Below, in pieces: positions 1 through 6,857 of a stretch of DNA of 21,199 nucleotides. The first letter of the stretch is position 1, and the number at the start of each line of letters is the position of its first letter. A program made the translations under genes and the position numbers. The notes beneath the pieces were generated by a model. It was given only the letters and a program-made list of their open reading frames with translations, did no database searches and was not told the DNA's origin. Origin of the DNA: Promethearchaeota archaeon (GTDB lineage Archaea > Asgardarchaeota > Lokiarchaeia > Sigynarchaeales > SOKP01); contig JAGXOB010000022.1 in NCBI GenBank assembly GCA_019894735.1, positions 7,610-28,808 of the forward strand, read 5' to 3'.

Positions 1-749
1 AAAGAATTAGTTGGAGTCATTCCCCCAAAAGTTCTAGGATCGATTTCAATCCACACATTATTGTAGAGTTTTAGGAGTTGGTAATATAAATTAAAATCTC
101 CGGAGATATCTAAACCACTCAAAATAGTAACAATGTCTGAATGTTCTGATAAAAATGACTTGATTTTATCGTACGTTGTGTATTCTGAGTTATTTTCTGG
201 AAGATTAAAATTTCCTATATCTATTTTAAGGAAGTAGTTGTTATCTTTACAATAATTAATTAATTCGCTGAAATATTTGTTACTTGGTTTGGTTATATCC
301 AATTTTATAAAGGAGGGATAAATTACTATTCCAACAACCGGAATCTGATTTTGGATCGATTCTATTTCGGGTATGGCACTTTTACTAAGATCAAAAGATA
401 AAATTGCTTTAAACAAATCAGGTTCTTTTTTTACAACTGTTATGACATCCTCATTAGTTATTCCATATTCTCTATTTAAATCCATTGCCTGAATTAATCC
501 ATACTTAATATTTGAACAATGAAGTTCAATTTTTTCATCTTCTATATTAATTTTTCTATAGTAAAAGTATTTTTTCCCATCGTTATTTTGAAGCTTTAAA
601 AGAGTTGCTAGAGCATTAGAAGGTTCATTACCGTTAAATATCGGCCAAATTAAGGAATCTATTTGACCATAGATAAAAGCATTTGCGTAAATTGCCCCAA
701 ATATGGAACTAAAATCCGGTTGATATAATCTTTCCAATTTAATTACCAT
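1..749 (-). CDS. TIM-barrel / amidohydrolase-like protein, C-terminus cut by window edge
   Basis: A minus-strand frame runs open from an ATG at 749 to the left edge (about 249 codons), so the C-terminus is missing. The protein starts MVIKLERLYQ. Its second half alternates hydrophobic strands and helices, for example PVVGIVIYPSFIKLDI, then FLKIDIGNF, then VTILSGLDISG and VWIEIDP. This spacing recalls the later strands of amidohydrolase-2-type TIM barrels. I do not see the usual N-terminal HxH metal motif, so it may be a non-catalytic or divergent member. A TATA-like CTTTATATT on the minus strand lies 19-27 bp before the ATG, suggesting a leaderless transcript. It is divergent from the metallophosphoesterase gene. 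The coding call is solid; the family is a guess from the strand pattern. Confidence 0.6.
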   Translation of the reverse strand, partial: MVIKLERLYQPDFSSIFGAIYANAFIYGQIDSLIWPIFNGNEPSNALATLLKLQNNDGKKYFYYRKINIEDEKIELHCSNIKYGLIQAMDLNREYGITNEDVITVVKKEPDLFKAILSFDLSKSAIPEIESIQNQIPVVGIVIYPSFIKLDITKPSNKYFSELINYCKDNNYFLKIDIGNFNLPENNSEYTTYDKIKSFLSEHSDIVTILSGLDISGDFNLYYQLLKLYNNVWIEIDPRTFGGMTPTNS

Positions 750-858
750 CCTTACAATTCGAACAATAAATATAAAGTATTTTAAATAAATTATTTTAAT
801 GTAGGAAACCAAATAATAATTATTAAGTAAATTCCCCTAATTTTAGATTTTTGTATTT
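750..858. promoter_or_regulatory. Divergent intergenic promoter region
   Basis: This very A+T-rich stretch separates two divergent genes. On the minus strand, CTTTATATT at 768-776 is well placed for a TATA box for the gene starting at 749. On the plus strand, TTTAAATAAATT near 781-792 and TTATTAAGTAAA near 820-832 are candidate TATA elements for the gene at 859, neither of them decisive. No Shine-Dalgarno sequence precedes either start. Confidence 0.45.
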
Positions 859-2844
859 ATGATTGATTTAAAGCTTGGAAATTATCCTATTATAATATCC
901 CCGAACATTGGAAACCCTATCTTACTTAACATCAAGGATGATCGTACTAAAGCTCAATTTCCGGTAAAAAACTTATCTTTTAGAGCTTTAGTAATTGCTT
1001 CAAAAACTCATTCCGCTCAAAAAATTTTAGAAAACTTTCATCAAAACTTATTTATTCAACCAATATTGAAAGATAGCGGTGATTTCTCAAAAAGACGGGG
1101 AGATTTAATAGACTTACATCTTGTCGAAATCGAAAAGATTGAAGAATTAGATTTTAGAGACCAACCGGTTTTAGAGGAAGAGAATTGTATAGTATGGGAT
1201 ATTAATAACTGCGTTTTTCAATTTAATGATGTTTTCGGCAAAAGAGAACACCTTTATAGGGTAAAATTAGAAATACGCGAACTTTTAACGATAGAGAAAT
1301 TATTAAAAGATTCTAACAGAGATTTTCTACTGTTCGACATCGTTCACGATATTCCCAACTTGAGCGAGAACAAGGTAAACTATCATAGCATCGCAATATA
1401 CGATAAAGATTGGAATGATTTCAAGTTCATTCACGCTTCAGATTTTCACATCGCAAGACGTAACGATTTTATATTACACTTCTTAAGGGAAAATATAAGA
1501 TCAAAGATAAATAGAATTGATTCTAAAGTTAAAAAATTATCTAAAATTGATAAATTTGTTTTAACCCGAGATTTTGAATTTAAAGAAGAATTCCAAGAGG
1601 ATAGATACGAGGAACTAAGAACCGCAAAATACAATTTTAATTACAACTTGAGAAAATTAATAGAATTTGCTAACAATAGCGCATCAGAGAGAAATCTCGA
1701 TTTTATGTTTATGACTGGGGATTTAATAGACTATTTAAACATAGCGAGAGGAAACTTTCAATATAAGAATAATTTTCACGTATTTTTAGATATTTTACTT
1801 GGTTTGAATAAAGGATTAGAAAAACCACCTTTTTTGGGTTCCGATGATGAGTTTGTTAATAAACGAGAGATTCTAGTTCCTATTTTTACGACGATCGGCA
1901 ATCATGACTATAGAAAAGAACATTATGGTATGAGATTTGGTCAGATTCATAAGATCTTTGGAATGACTCATTCTGATGTAAAAGGATATTATGATATTAA
2001 ATTCTTCAATTATTTTACTGCTCTTAGGTCTGACGATAAATATTTAAAGGATTATTTTAGATATATTAATCCTAACCTTAACTTTAATCTTAAAATAGGA
2101 GACCATTATAATTTTATATTCCTTGATACTGGGCAAGATTCTATAGCAGATATGCATGATTTGCTAAAAGGTGGACCGAGTACTAAAGGGATTAAAGAGT
2201 ATCAAGTTGATTTATTGCGTGCATACATAAAATTGGCACGTAATGAAAAAGTTATTGTAGTTATGCACACACCCCCCATTTCTCCTAACCTTAATGCAAA
2301 TAAAAGAAGAAAGTATAAAAAAAAATTTAATATTAAGAATAGAAAATTAGAATGGTCAGATTTCTACGAGAATAATTTAAGAAGATACGACGGAACAGGA
2401 AGGTTAGACAAGATATTAAATTTAAAATACCAAACAATAATGTATAATTGGTCTACGCTTCTGAGAATATTTACAGGCTCAGATAAGATAATTCGGAGGA
2501 AAGTAGACATCGTAATGTGTGGTCATACCCACACTTTAAAGGAATATCGATTAAAAGAAGCTAAAAAAACCGATCGAATAAATTTTGGTTTTTGGTTTTT
2601 CCCTATTTATATAGAAGTACCCTGTGAAGTTTACGCTTCGCGATATCGAGATAAATTTAAGGAAATTAAGGATCCTTTAGATTTACAAGTATGGTTCGAT
2701 GTAAACAAACCATTTATATTTCAAACGCAAGCCGTGGGACCGCTTTCAGCGCATTTCAAATTTAAACCCCCAGGTTTTAGACTTTACACCATTAAAGATA
2801 ATCAAATGATTAGTGCTAAAGTTTTTTCATTACATTTAAAGTGA
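859..2844 (+). CDS. Calcineurin-like metallophosphoesterase with extra N-terminal domain
   Basis: A 661-residue protein with the full metallophosphoesterase motif series in order: SDFH with D195 and H197, TGDLID with D288, GNHD at 347-350, MHTPP with H470, and GHTH at 555-558. These residues normally bind a two-metal centre for phosphoester hydrolysis; the substrate is unknown. The first roughly 190 residues form an additional region I do not recognise, rich in strands and charged residues. A long insert between GNHD and MHTPP contains a basic stretch around residues 480-500. No signal peptide is visible, so it is probably cytoplasmic. It converges on the PfkB kinase gene with a 17 bp gap. 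Fold and family are firm; it could act on nucleic acids, phosphoproteins or lipids. Confidence 0.88.
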   Translation: MIDLKLGNYPIIISPNIGNPILLNIKDDRTKAQFPVKNLSFRALVIASKTHSAQKILENFHQNLFIQPILKDSGDFSKRRGDLIDLHLVEIEKIEELDFRDQPVLEEENCIVWDINNCVFQFNDVFGKREHLYRVKLEIRELLTIEKLLKDSNRDFLLFDIVHDIPNLSENKVNYHSIAIYDKDWNDFKFIHASDFHIARRNDFILHFLRENIRSKINRIDSKVKKLSKIDKFVLTRDFEFKEEFQEDRYEELRTAKYNFNYNLRKLIEFANNSASERNLDFMFMTGDLIDYLNIARGNFQYKNNFHVFLDILLGLNKGLEKPPFLGSDDEFVNKREILVPIFTTIGNHDYRKEHYGMRFGQIHKIFGMTHSDVKGYYDIKFFNYFTALRSDDKYLKDYFRYINPNLNFNLKIGDHYNFIFLDTGQDSIADMHDLLKGGPSTKGIKEYQVDLLRAYIKLARNEKVIVVMHTPPISPNLNANKRRKYKKKFNIKNRKLEWSDFYENNLRRYDGTGRLDKILNLKYQTIMYNWSTLLRIFTGSDKIIRRKVDIVMCGHTHTLKEYRLKEAKKTDRINFGFWFFPIYIEVPCEVYASRYRDKFKEIKDPLDLQVWFDVNKPFIFQTQAVGPLSAHFKFKPPGFRLYTIKDNQMISAKVFSLHLK

Positions 2845-2861
2845 AATAATTTGAAAGATTA

Positions 2862-3833
2862 TTATGTCTTCTTACTCATTAATTCAATTACTTCATCATT
2901 CGATGTATTTGGCATAGGTCCAAATGATTGAACTTTTAACGCCCCAGTTGCATTTGAAAACATTCCAATTTTTTTTAAGTCCCACCCTGCTAAATAACAA
3001 ACGATAAAAGCCCCATCAAATGAATCACCTGCTCCAGTTGGGTCTATCTCGTCTACTTTATATCCGGGTACCTTTATTCCATCTACAATTCCAGAAGAGA
3101 ATATAGTACAACCGTTTTTTCCTTGTTTTAACACTACTAGTTTCAAACCTTGATCTAATAGTTTTTTACATGCTTTTGTTTCTCCTTTCACACCTGCTAA
3201 CATTTCTGCTTCTTCTCCGCTAGGGAATAAGATTGAAGTATTTTCTAATATTGGTTTAGAGATTTTTAATATCGTTTTTAAGTCTAGCATTTCTGGTCTT
3301 AAATTTGGATCAAAAGAGATGAGGACTTTTGGATTTATTGATTTTGCAATTTCTATTGCTTTATAACATGATTCCCGGGAACTTTCACTTATAGAAAGAG
3401 AACTACCCATAATGTGAAGCGCTTTTATGTTTGAGAAATACTCTTTATCAATGTCATTTGGAGAAAGTTCTCCTGCTGCTCCAGCGGCAAAAATAAATTT
3501 TCGAGAGCCATCTGAATTATATTGATTAAAAGCAATTCCAGTAGATTTTGAATTATCGATCCTTATTTTTGAAACATCTACTCCATCAGATTTTAATTTT
3601 TTAAGAACACTCTCTCCAAATTCATCCTTTCCGACAACACCAATAAACCCTGTAGAGAAATTAAACGATTTAGACATTCGAGTAGCTGAGTCTATAAAGA
3701 TAGCAGGTGCTCCGCTGGGGAATGGTCCTTTATAAGAAGCCCCAATTATTCCATGAGGAGTATCCTTTTCAGATCTCATAATTTCAACTAACAATTCTCC
3801 CAAACAAATTATATCTGGACCCAATTTTATCAA
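2862..3833 (-). CDS. PfkB-family carbohydrate kinase
   Basis: A 323-residue ribokinase/PfkB-type kinase that phosphorylates a sugar or nucleoside hydroxyl using ATP. The N-terminus IICLGELLVEIMR is the typical first strand and the C-terminal signature DPTGAGDSFDGAF is present, with the GAGD anion hole at 267-270 and D270 as the expected catalytic base. Length is normal for the family. The overall pattern resembles 2-keto-3-deoxygluconate kinases or fructokinases, but the substrate cannot be read from the sequence. The start is a TTG at 3833: an in-frame TAG lies two codons upstream, and the first in-frame ATG would delete the first beta strand. A TATA-like AATATATTT around 3849-3860 fits a leaderless transcript. 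Confidence 0.9.
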   Translation of the reverse strand: MIKLGPDIICLGELLVEIMRSEKDTPHGIIGASYKGPFPSGAPAIFIDSATRMSKSFNFSTGFIGVVGKDEFGESVLKKLKSDGVDVSKIRIDNSKSTGIAFNQYNSDGSRKFIFAAGAAGELSPNDIDKEYFSNIKALHIMGSSLSISESSRESCYKAIEIAKSINPKVLISFDPNLRPEMLDLKTILKISKPILENTSILFPSGEEAEMLAGVKGETKACKKLLDQGLKLVVLKQGKNGCTIFSSGIVDGIKVPGYKVDEIDPTGAGDSFDGAFIVCYLAGWDLKKIGMFSNATGALKVQSFGPMPNTSNDEVIELMSKKT

Positions 3834-3907
3834 CTTCTATTTATAACTTAAAAATATATTAATTTAACTGAGTGAGTAATATAATTTAATGTTTTAGAAG
3901 CTATAGT

Positions 3908-4348
3908 TTATTTTTTACCTTGCCCTATGTTTATAGAATCAGGTTCTCTACGAAGTAAGAATAAAGATAAAATCCCGATTAATGGCCCTAAAGCTAAAAT
4001 CGTAAACCCAAAGGACCAACTTACAATGTGCATAAAGACGGGCATCAGTTGTATGGAAAAAAGGCTTATTCCAAAACCTAGAGAGGTTTGAATGGTTAAA
4101 GCAGTGCCAATGTAATCCGGATCGCTTAATTCGGTAATCATAACGGAATATTGAGGTGAATCTGGCACAACAGTGATACCCCAGATCACAGCAATTATTA
4201 GAGCTAAGATGGTATTCTTATAAAAAAAAACCAATCATTAACGAACTAATGCACCAACAATAGATTGTCCCAATTGTAAGGTTAGGATGAATAGAAAGGT
4301 TAAAAAGCGATCTTATGCTCTAATCGCCTTTTTTGTGATTTTATCCAT
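3908..4348 (-). pseudogene. Remnant of an MFS transporter (C-terminal membrane segments)
   Basis: The intact part, 3908-4234, encodes about 108 residues with three hydrophobic helices. It has the signature WGITVVPDSPQYS followed by GTALTIQTSLGFG and ending LFLLRREPDS, as in the last helices of major facilitator transporters. Upstream coding-like sequence continues in other frames: an ATG at 4348 opens MDKITKKAIRA, meets an in-frame TAA, continues as DRFLTFLFILTLQLGQ, and then needs further frame changes to reach the intact part (one passes through SSLMIGFF). A full MFS protein is about 400 residues, so most of the gene is gone. The only start for the intact part is a TTG at 4234 preceded directly by TGA. 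I conclude this is decayed, not a functional short protein. Confidence 0.7.
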
Positions 4349-4454
4349 AGTAATTATCCTATTTTTTAACTCTATTTTCGGATTTTTTCCATAAGCCAAT
4401 CCTTTTCTTAAAAACTAGTTTTTCTTTATGATGAACAATACTTTTTTTAAAATC

Positions 4455-4490
4455 TTATACTATATTATATTCATTAATTCTATTGAAAAA
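4455..4490 (+). promoter_or_regulatory. Candidate promoter of the small zinc-ribbon ORF
   Basis: An A+T-rich TATACTATATTATATTC element at about 4456-4472 lies 33-50 bp before the first possible codon of the zinc-ribbon ORF. Placement is reasonable for an archaeal TATA box. No ribosome binding site is clear. Confidence 0.35.
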
Positions 4491-4504
4491 ATGGGGTATG
4501 AGAA

Positions 4505-4744
4505 ATTAATAATAAGAAAAAAGTTGATTTAATAGCTGAGATATTAGATAGATACGACGATGGTGAATGCTTGTACTGTGGTGGCACTCTAAACGGCGAT
4601 TTAGAAAGTGAAGATTTCGACGATGGGTATTCAGATGATTGGTGCGATAATTGTGCAAAAGAAATTGACCCTAATGATGATTGGGAAGATGTTTGCTTGA
4701 TTGCAATAGATAAAGTTATTCACGATCAACCATTCAAAGCTTGA
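4505..4744 (+). CDS. Small acidic zinc-ribbon protein, start codon unclear
   Basis: The frame encodes up to 79 residues with two CXXC pairs: CLYC followed about 25 residues later by CDNC. This is a small zinc ribbon in a strongly acidic protein rich in Asp, with DDGYSDDW between the pairs and DPNDDWED after them. The frame opens after a TGA and contains no ATG, GTG or TTG before the first cysteine pair. The only near-start is ATT at 4505, giving an N-terminus of xNNKKKVDLIAEILDRYD. An ATG at 4491 lies in a different frame, separated by an A run, so a one-base error or true frameshift could join MGYEKL to this frame. The coding pattern looks real; the start does not. Function unknown. Confidence 0.5.
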   Translation: MNNKKKVDLIAEILDRYDDGECLYCGGTLNGDLESEDFDDGYSDDWCDNCAKEIDPNDDWEDVCLIAIDKVIHDQPFKA

Positions 4745-4891
4745 AACTTATTAAAATCTAACAGAAGACGATTGAAATGGAAGAGGAAAGAATTCGATGG
4801 ATAATGACCCAATTTCGTTTTAGGATTTCCTTAATTTGATCATGTAATCTTTTAACTGTCGAAACAATTCTTTCGCGATATCTAGTACTCT
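4745..4891. other. Short intergenic stretch with no convincing gene
   Basis: The plus strand has a 20-codon ORF (4777-4839, starting MEEERIRWIM) too short to support. On the minus strand, directly after the ZIP gene stop and in the same frame, 22 codons reading RVLDIAKELFRQLKDYMIKL continue to a second TAA. Nothing else is recognisable. Confidence 0.3.
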
Positions 4892-5539
4892 TTAATGATT
4901 ATGTCCCATAAATGCAAAGATCAAAATCATTATTAGTACTCCTGCAAAAATTAATACCAATTGTTTTAAAGTTTGTTTCAAACCCCACTTTTTATGCAGC
5001 TCAGGCGTTAAATCTGATAATGCTATATATAAGAAACTCGCTGCTGAAATCGCAAGAGCAAATGGTATTATAAATGATATTGACCCTAGTATAAAATAGC
5101 TAATTAAAGCTGCAGGTATTGTAGTTATACTTGATAATGCGTTGTAAATAAACGCTTTTTTTTTTGAATATCCTCCGTGCAAAAGAATTCCAAAATCTCC
5201 AGTCTCTTGAGGAATTTCGTGAGCAATTATAGCAATAGCCGCAGCTAAACCTACGGTAAAACTCGTAAGGAAACCAGCAGCAATAACAATTCCGTCTATA
5301 AAATTATGAAACGCGTCTCCAACTAAGACGATAGGTCCTGCAGCAGCGTGAACATCACAATCCTCGTCAGAACAATTTCGCCAAATAATGAATTTCTCTA
5401 AGAAGAAGAAGAATAGTATACCACCTAACACATATGGCATTACTATATGAGATTCTCCCCCCACACTTTCAATTGCTTCCGGGATTAATCCAATTAGTGC
5501 TGTAGTGAGCAAGGTTCCCGTAGCAAACGAGATTAACAT
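4892..5539 (-). CDS. ZIP-family divalent metal transporter
   Basis: A multi-pass membrane protein of the ZIP (SLC39/ZupT) family, which moves zinc or iron into the cytoplasm. From the ATG at 5539 the protein has 215 residues, with the metal-site motifs HNFIDG (78-83) in TM4 and HEIPQETGDFG (107-117) in TM5. A Cys/His-containing loop, NCSDEDCDVH, follows TM3, and the end is GHNH. This ATG falls inside the second helix, and the same frame continues upstream to 5665, encoding a hydrophobic helix (FFSILGSIGAILAATGFVLL) that is clearly the missing TM1. No ATG, GTG or TTG occurs in that extension, so the true start is unresolved: either a rare start codon or a one-base error. A TATA box at 5692-5700 would place transcription start near 5670, agreeing with the longer form. 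Confidence 0.85.
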   Translation of the reverse strand: MLISFATGTLLTTALIGLIPEAIESVGGESHIVMPYVLGGILFFFFLEKFIIWRNCSDEDCDVHAAAGPIVLVGDAFHNFIDGIVIAAGFLTSFTVGLAAAIAIIAHEIPQETGDFGILLHGGYSKKKAFIYNALSSITTIPAALISYFILGSISFIIPFALAISAASFLYIALSDLTPELHKKWGLKQTLKQLVLIFAGVLIMILIFAFMGHNH

Positions 5540-5690
5540 TGAAACAAACGCCTTCTGAATTCTTTCTGTTAATAATACAAAACCAGTTGCTGCTAAAATA
5601 GCTCCAATACTACCTAAAATACTAAAAAAAATTATCCATTCGAGAACGGTGAATTCACCACAATTTTACTGATTAATTAGAGATATGATG

Positions 5691-5712
5691 ATTTATAAAA
5701 ATATAATATTAA
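5691..5712 (-). promoter_or_regulatory. TATA box for the ZIP transporter gene
   Basis: The minus strand reads TATTTTTATAAATC here. A start about 25 bp downstream falls near 5670, just at the beginning of the open extension that encodes the first ZIP helix. This argues that the real N-terminus lies upstream of the ATG at 5539. Confidence 0.45.
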
Positions 5713-5786
5713 CGTCCTTAATTATTATTCGCAACCTATTTACATTCAATTGTCAAGAAAAATATTATTTATAAATGGCTTGATAA

Positions 5787-6392
5787 TTATTTTTCTAATT
5801 CGGTTGGGATGAAGATTAAATCAAAAACTTGAGGTAAACCATCGACTATATTCTTTCTTGAAGCAGTAATAAATATTATTGAAAATACTGCAGCAGTTAT
5901 AAATTGGAAGAAGTTGCCAGGCATTTCAACTAAAGCTATAGCAATTCCAAAACCAAGTATGAATGCTTCATATATAAAATACCCAAAAGGAATGAGAATT
6001 CCGCCAATAATTACAGCTAATATATCACGATAAGAAATTCTACCAAATCGGCCTCTAGGATTGGAAATTAATCCAATTAAAAAGCCCTCTAATCCTTTAA
6101 TGATAAGCGTAGCAGGGAAATAAATTATATATGGCGAGAAAATGTCCGATATCATTGAGCCCAAACCTCCAGCAATGCCACCAATGATAGGTCCAAATAA
6201 GAGCGCTGTGAACATAACAGCTATATCACCTACATTAATATATCCTCCTGTAGCAGGAATAGGAATCTGAATCCAATATGTTGCAACAAAATTTAAAGCT
6301 GTAAAAATAGCTATAATTGAGATCGATAATGCATTATTAGGTAAAAGATAACCTAAAAAATTCCGATTTTCTAATTCTCTTTTACTCTCCAT
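5787..6392 (-). CDS. ECF-type transporter substrate-binding (S) component
   Basis: A 201-residue hydrophobic protein with about five or six membrane helices. The segment IPIPATGGYINVGDIAVMF followed by LLFGPIIGGIAGGLGSMISD is characteristic of S components of energy-coupling factor importers, close in pattern to the riboflavin-type family (Pfam ECF-ribofla_trS, from memory). S components bind a vitamin or its precursor and dock on a shared EcfA/EcfA'/EcfT motor; no motor genes are in this window, as expected for group II systems. Substrate cannot be deduced. The ATG at 6392 fits, with TTTAAATTAG about 40 bp upstream as a candidate TATA box. No riboswitch-like structure was recognised upstream. 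Confidence 0.8.
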   Translation of the reverse strand: MESKRELENRNFLGYLLPNNALSISIIAIFTALNFVATYWIQIPIPATGGYINVGDIAVMFTALLFGPIIGGIAGGLGSMISDIFSPYIIYFPATLIIKGLEGFLIGLISNPRGRFGRISYRDILAVIIGGILIPFGYFIYEAFILGFGIAIALVEMPGNFFQFITAAVFSIIFITASRKNIVDGLPQVFDLIFIPTELEK

Positions 6393-6586
6393 TATCTAAA
6401 TCACTTACTTAAATAATCATTATCTAATTTAAAAGTTATCTCTTGATTAGTTATGTTATTTTTTAGACCTTGATTATGGAAAATATATATATTATACAAT
6501 TTTTATTATTTCTTCGAAATTTTCTTAATTTCATTCTCTAATAGCAATAATTAGTATAAAATTACTCGAAGAGGTATTTGTTTAAC

Positions 6587-6812
6587 ATGGCTTTCTCTAA
6601 CGATAAAATAGAAGCTCAAAAAACTACAATATTTAAAAGAGGGGCTTTAGAGACTAGTAGTTTTTTTTTATAGGCTAGGGTTAGGTTTATCTTTAGTCAA
6701 AAGATTAGTTGAGAGCTACGATGGGAAGATTTGGGTTGAAGATCGTGTCGAGGGGGATTATACAAAAGGCAGCAAATTCATTTTATTGATAAAAGAATTT
6801 ATAAGTTCTTAG
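6587..6812 (+). pseudogene. Fragment of a sensor histidine kinase ATP-binding domain, frameshifted
   Basis: From ATG 6587 the frame reads MAFSNDKIEAQ then TIFKRGALETSS and hits TAG at 6671 after a run of nine T. In the next frame the sequence continues LGLGLSLVKRLVESYDGKIW and ends KGSKFILLIKEF at the TAG at 6810. This is the G2 box and last strand of a GHKL/HATPase_c domain (usual form GTGLGLSLVK), with TIFKR matching the preceding F-box region. The N and G1 boxes, dimerisation helix and sensor parts are absent, so it is a remnant regardless of whether the T-run shift is real. It lies upstream of and unrelated to the glycosidase gene. Confidence 0.75.
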
Positions 6813-6857
6813 TAAAAATAAATAAATCTTATTATTTGCTAAAGATAATCTATTAAT

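Noticed and set aside
4777..4839. Short plus-strand ORF starting MEEERIRWIM
   Set aside because: Only 20 codons, with no promoter, ribosome binding site or recognisable motif.
5787..6460. Possible riboswitch upstream of the ECF S component
   Set aside because: The leader would be very short and no conserved riboswitch core or stable stem was visible.
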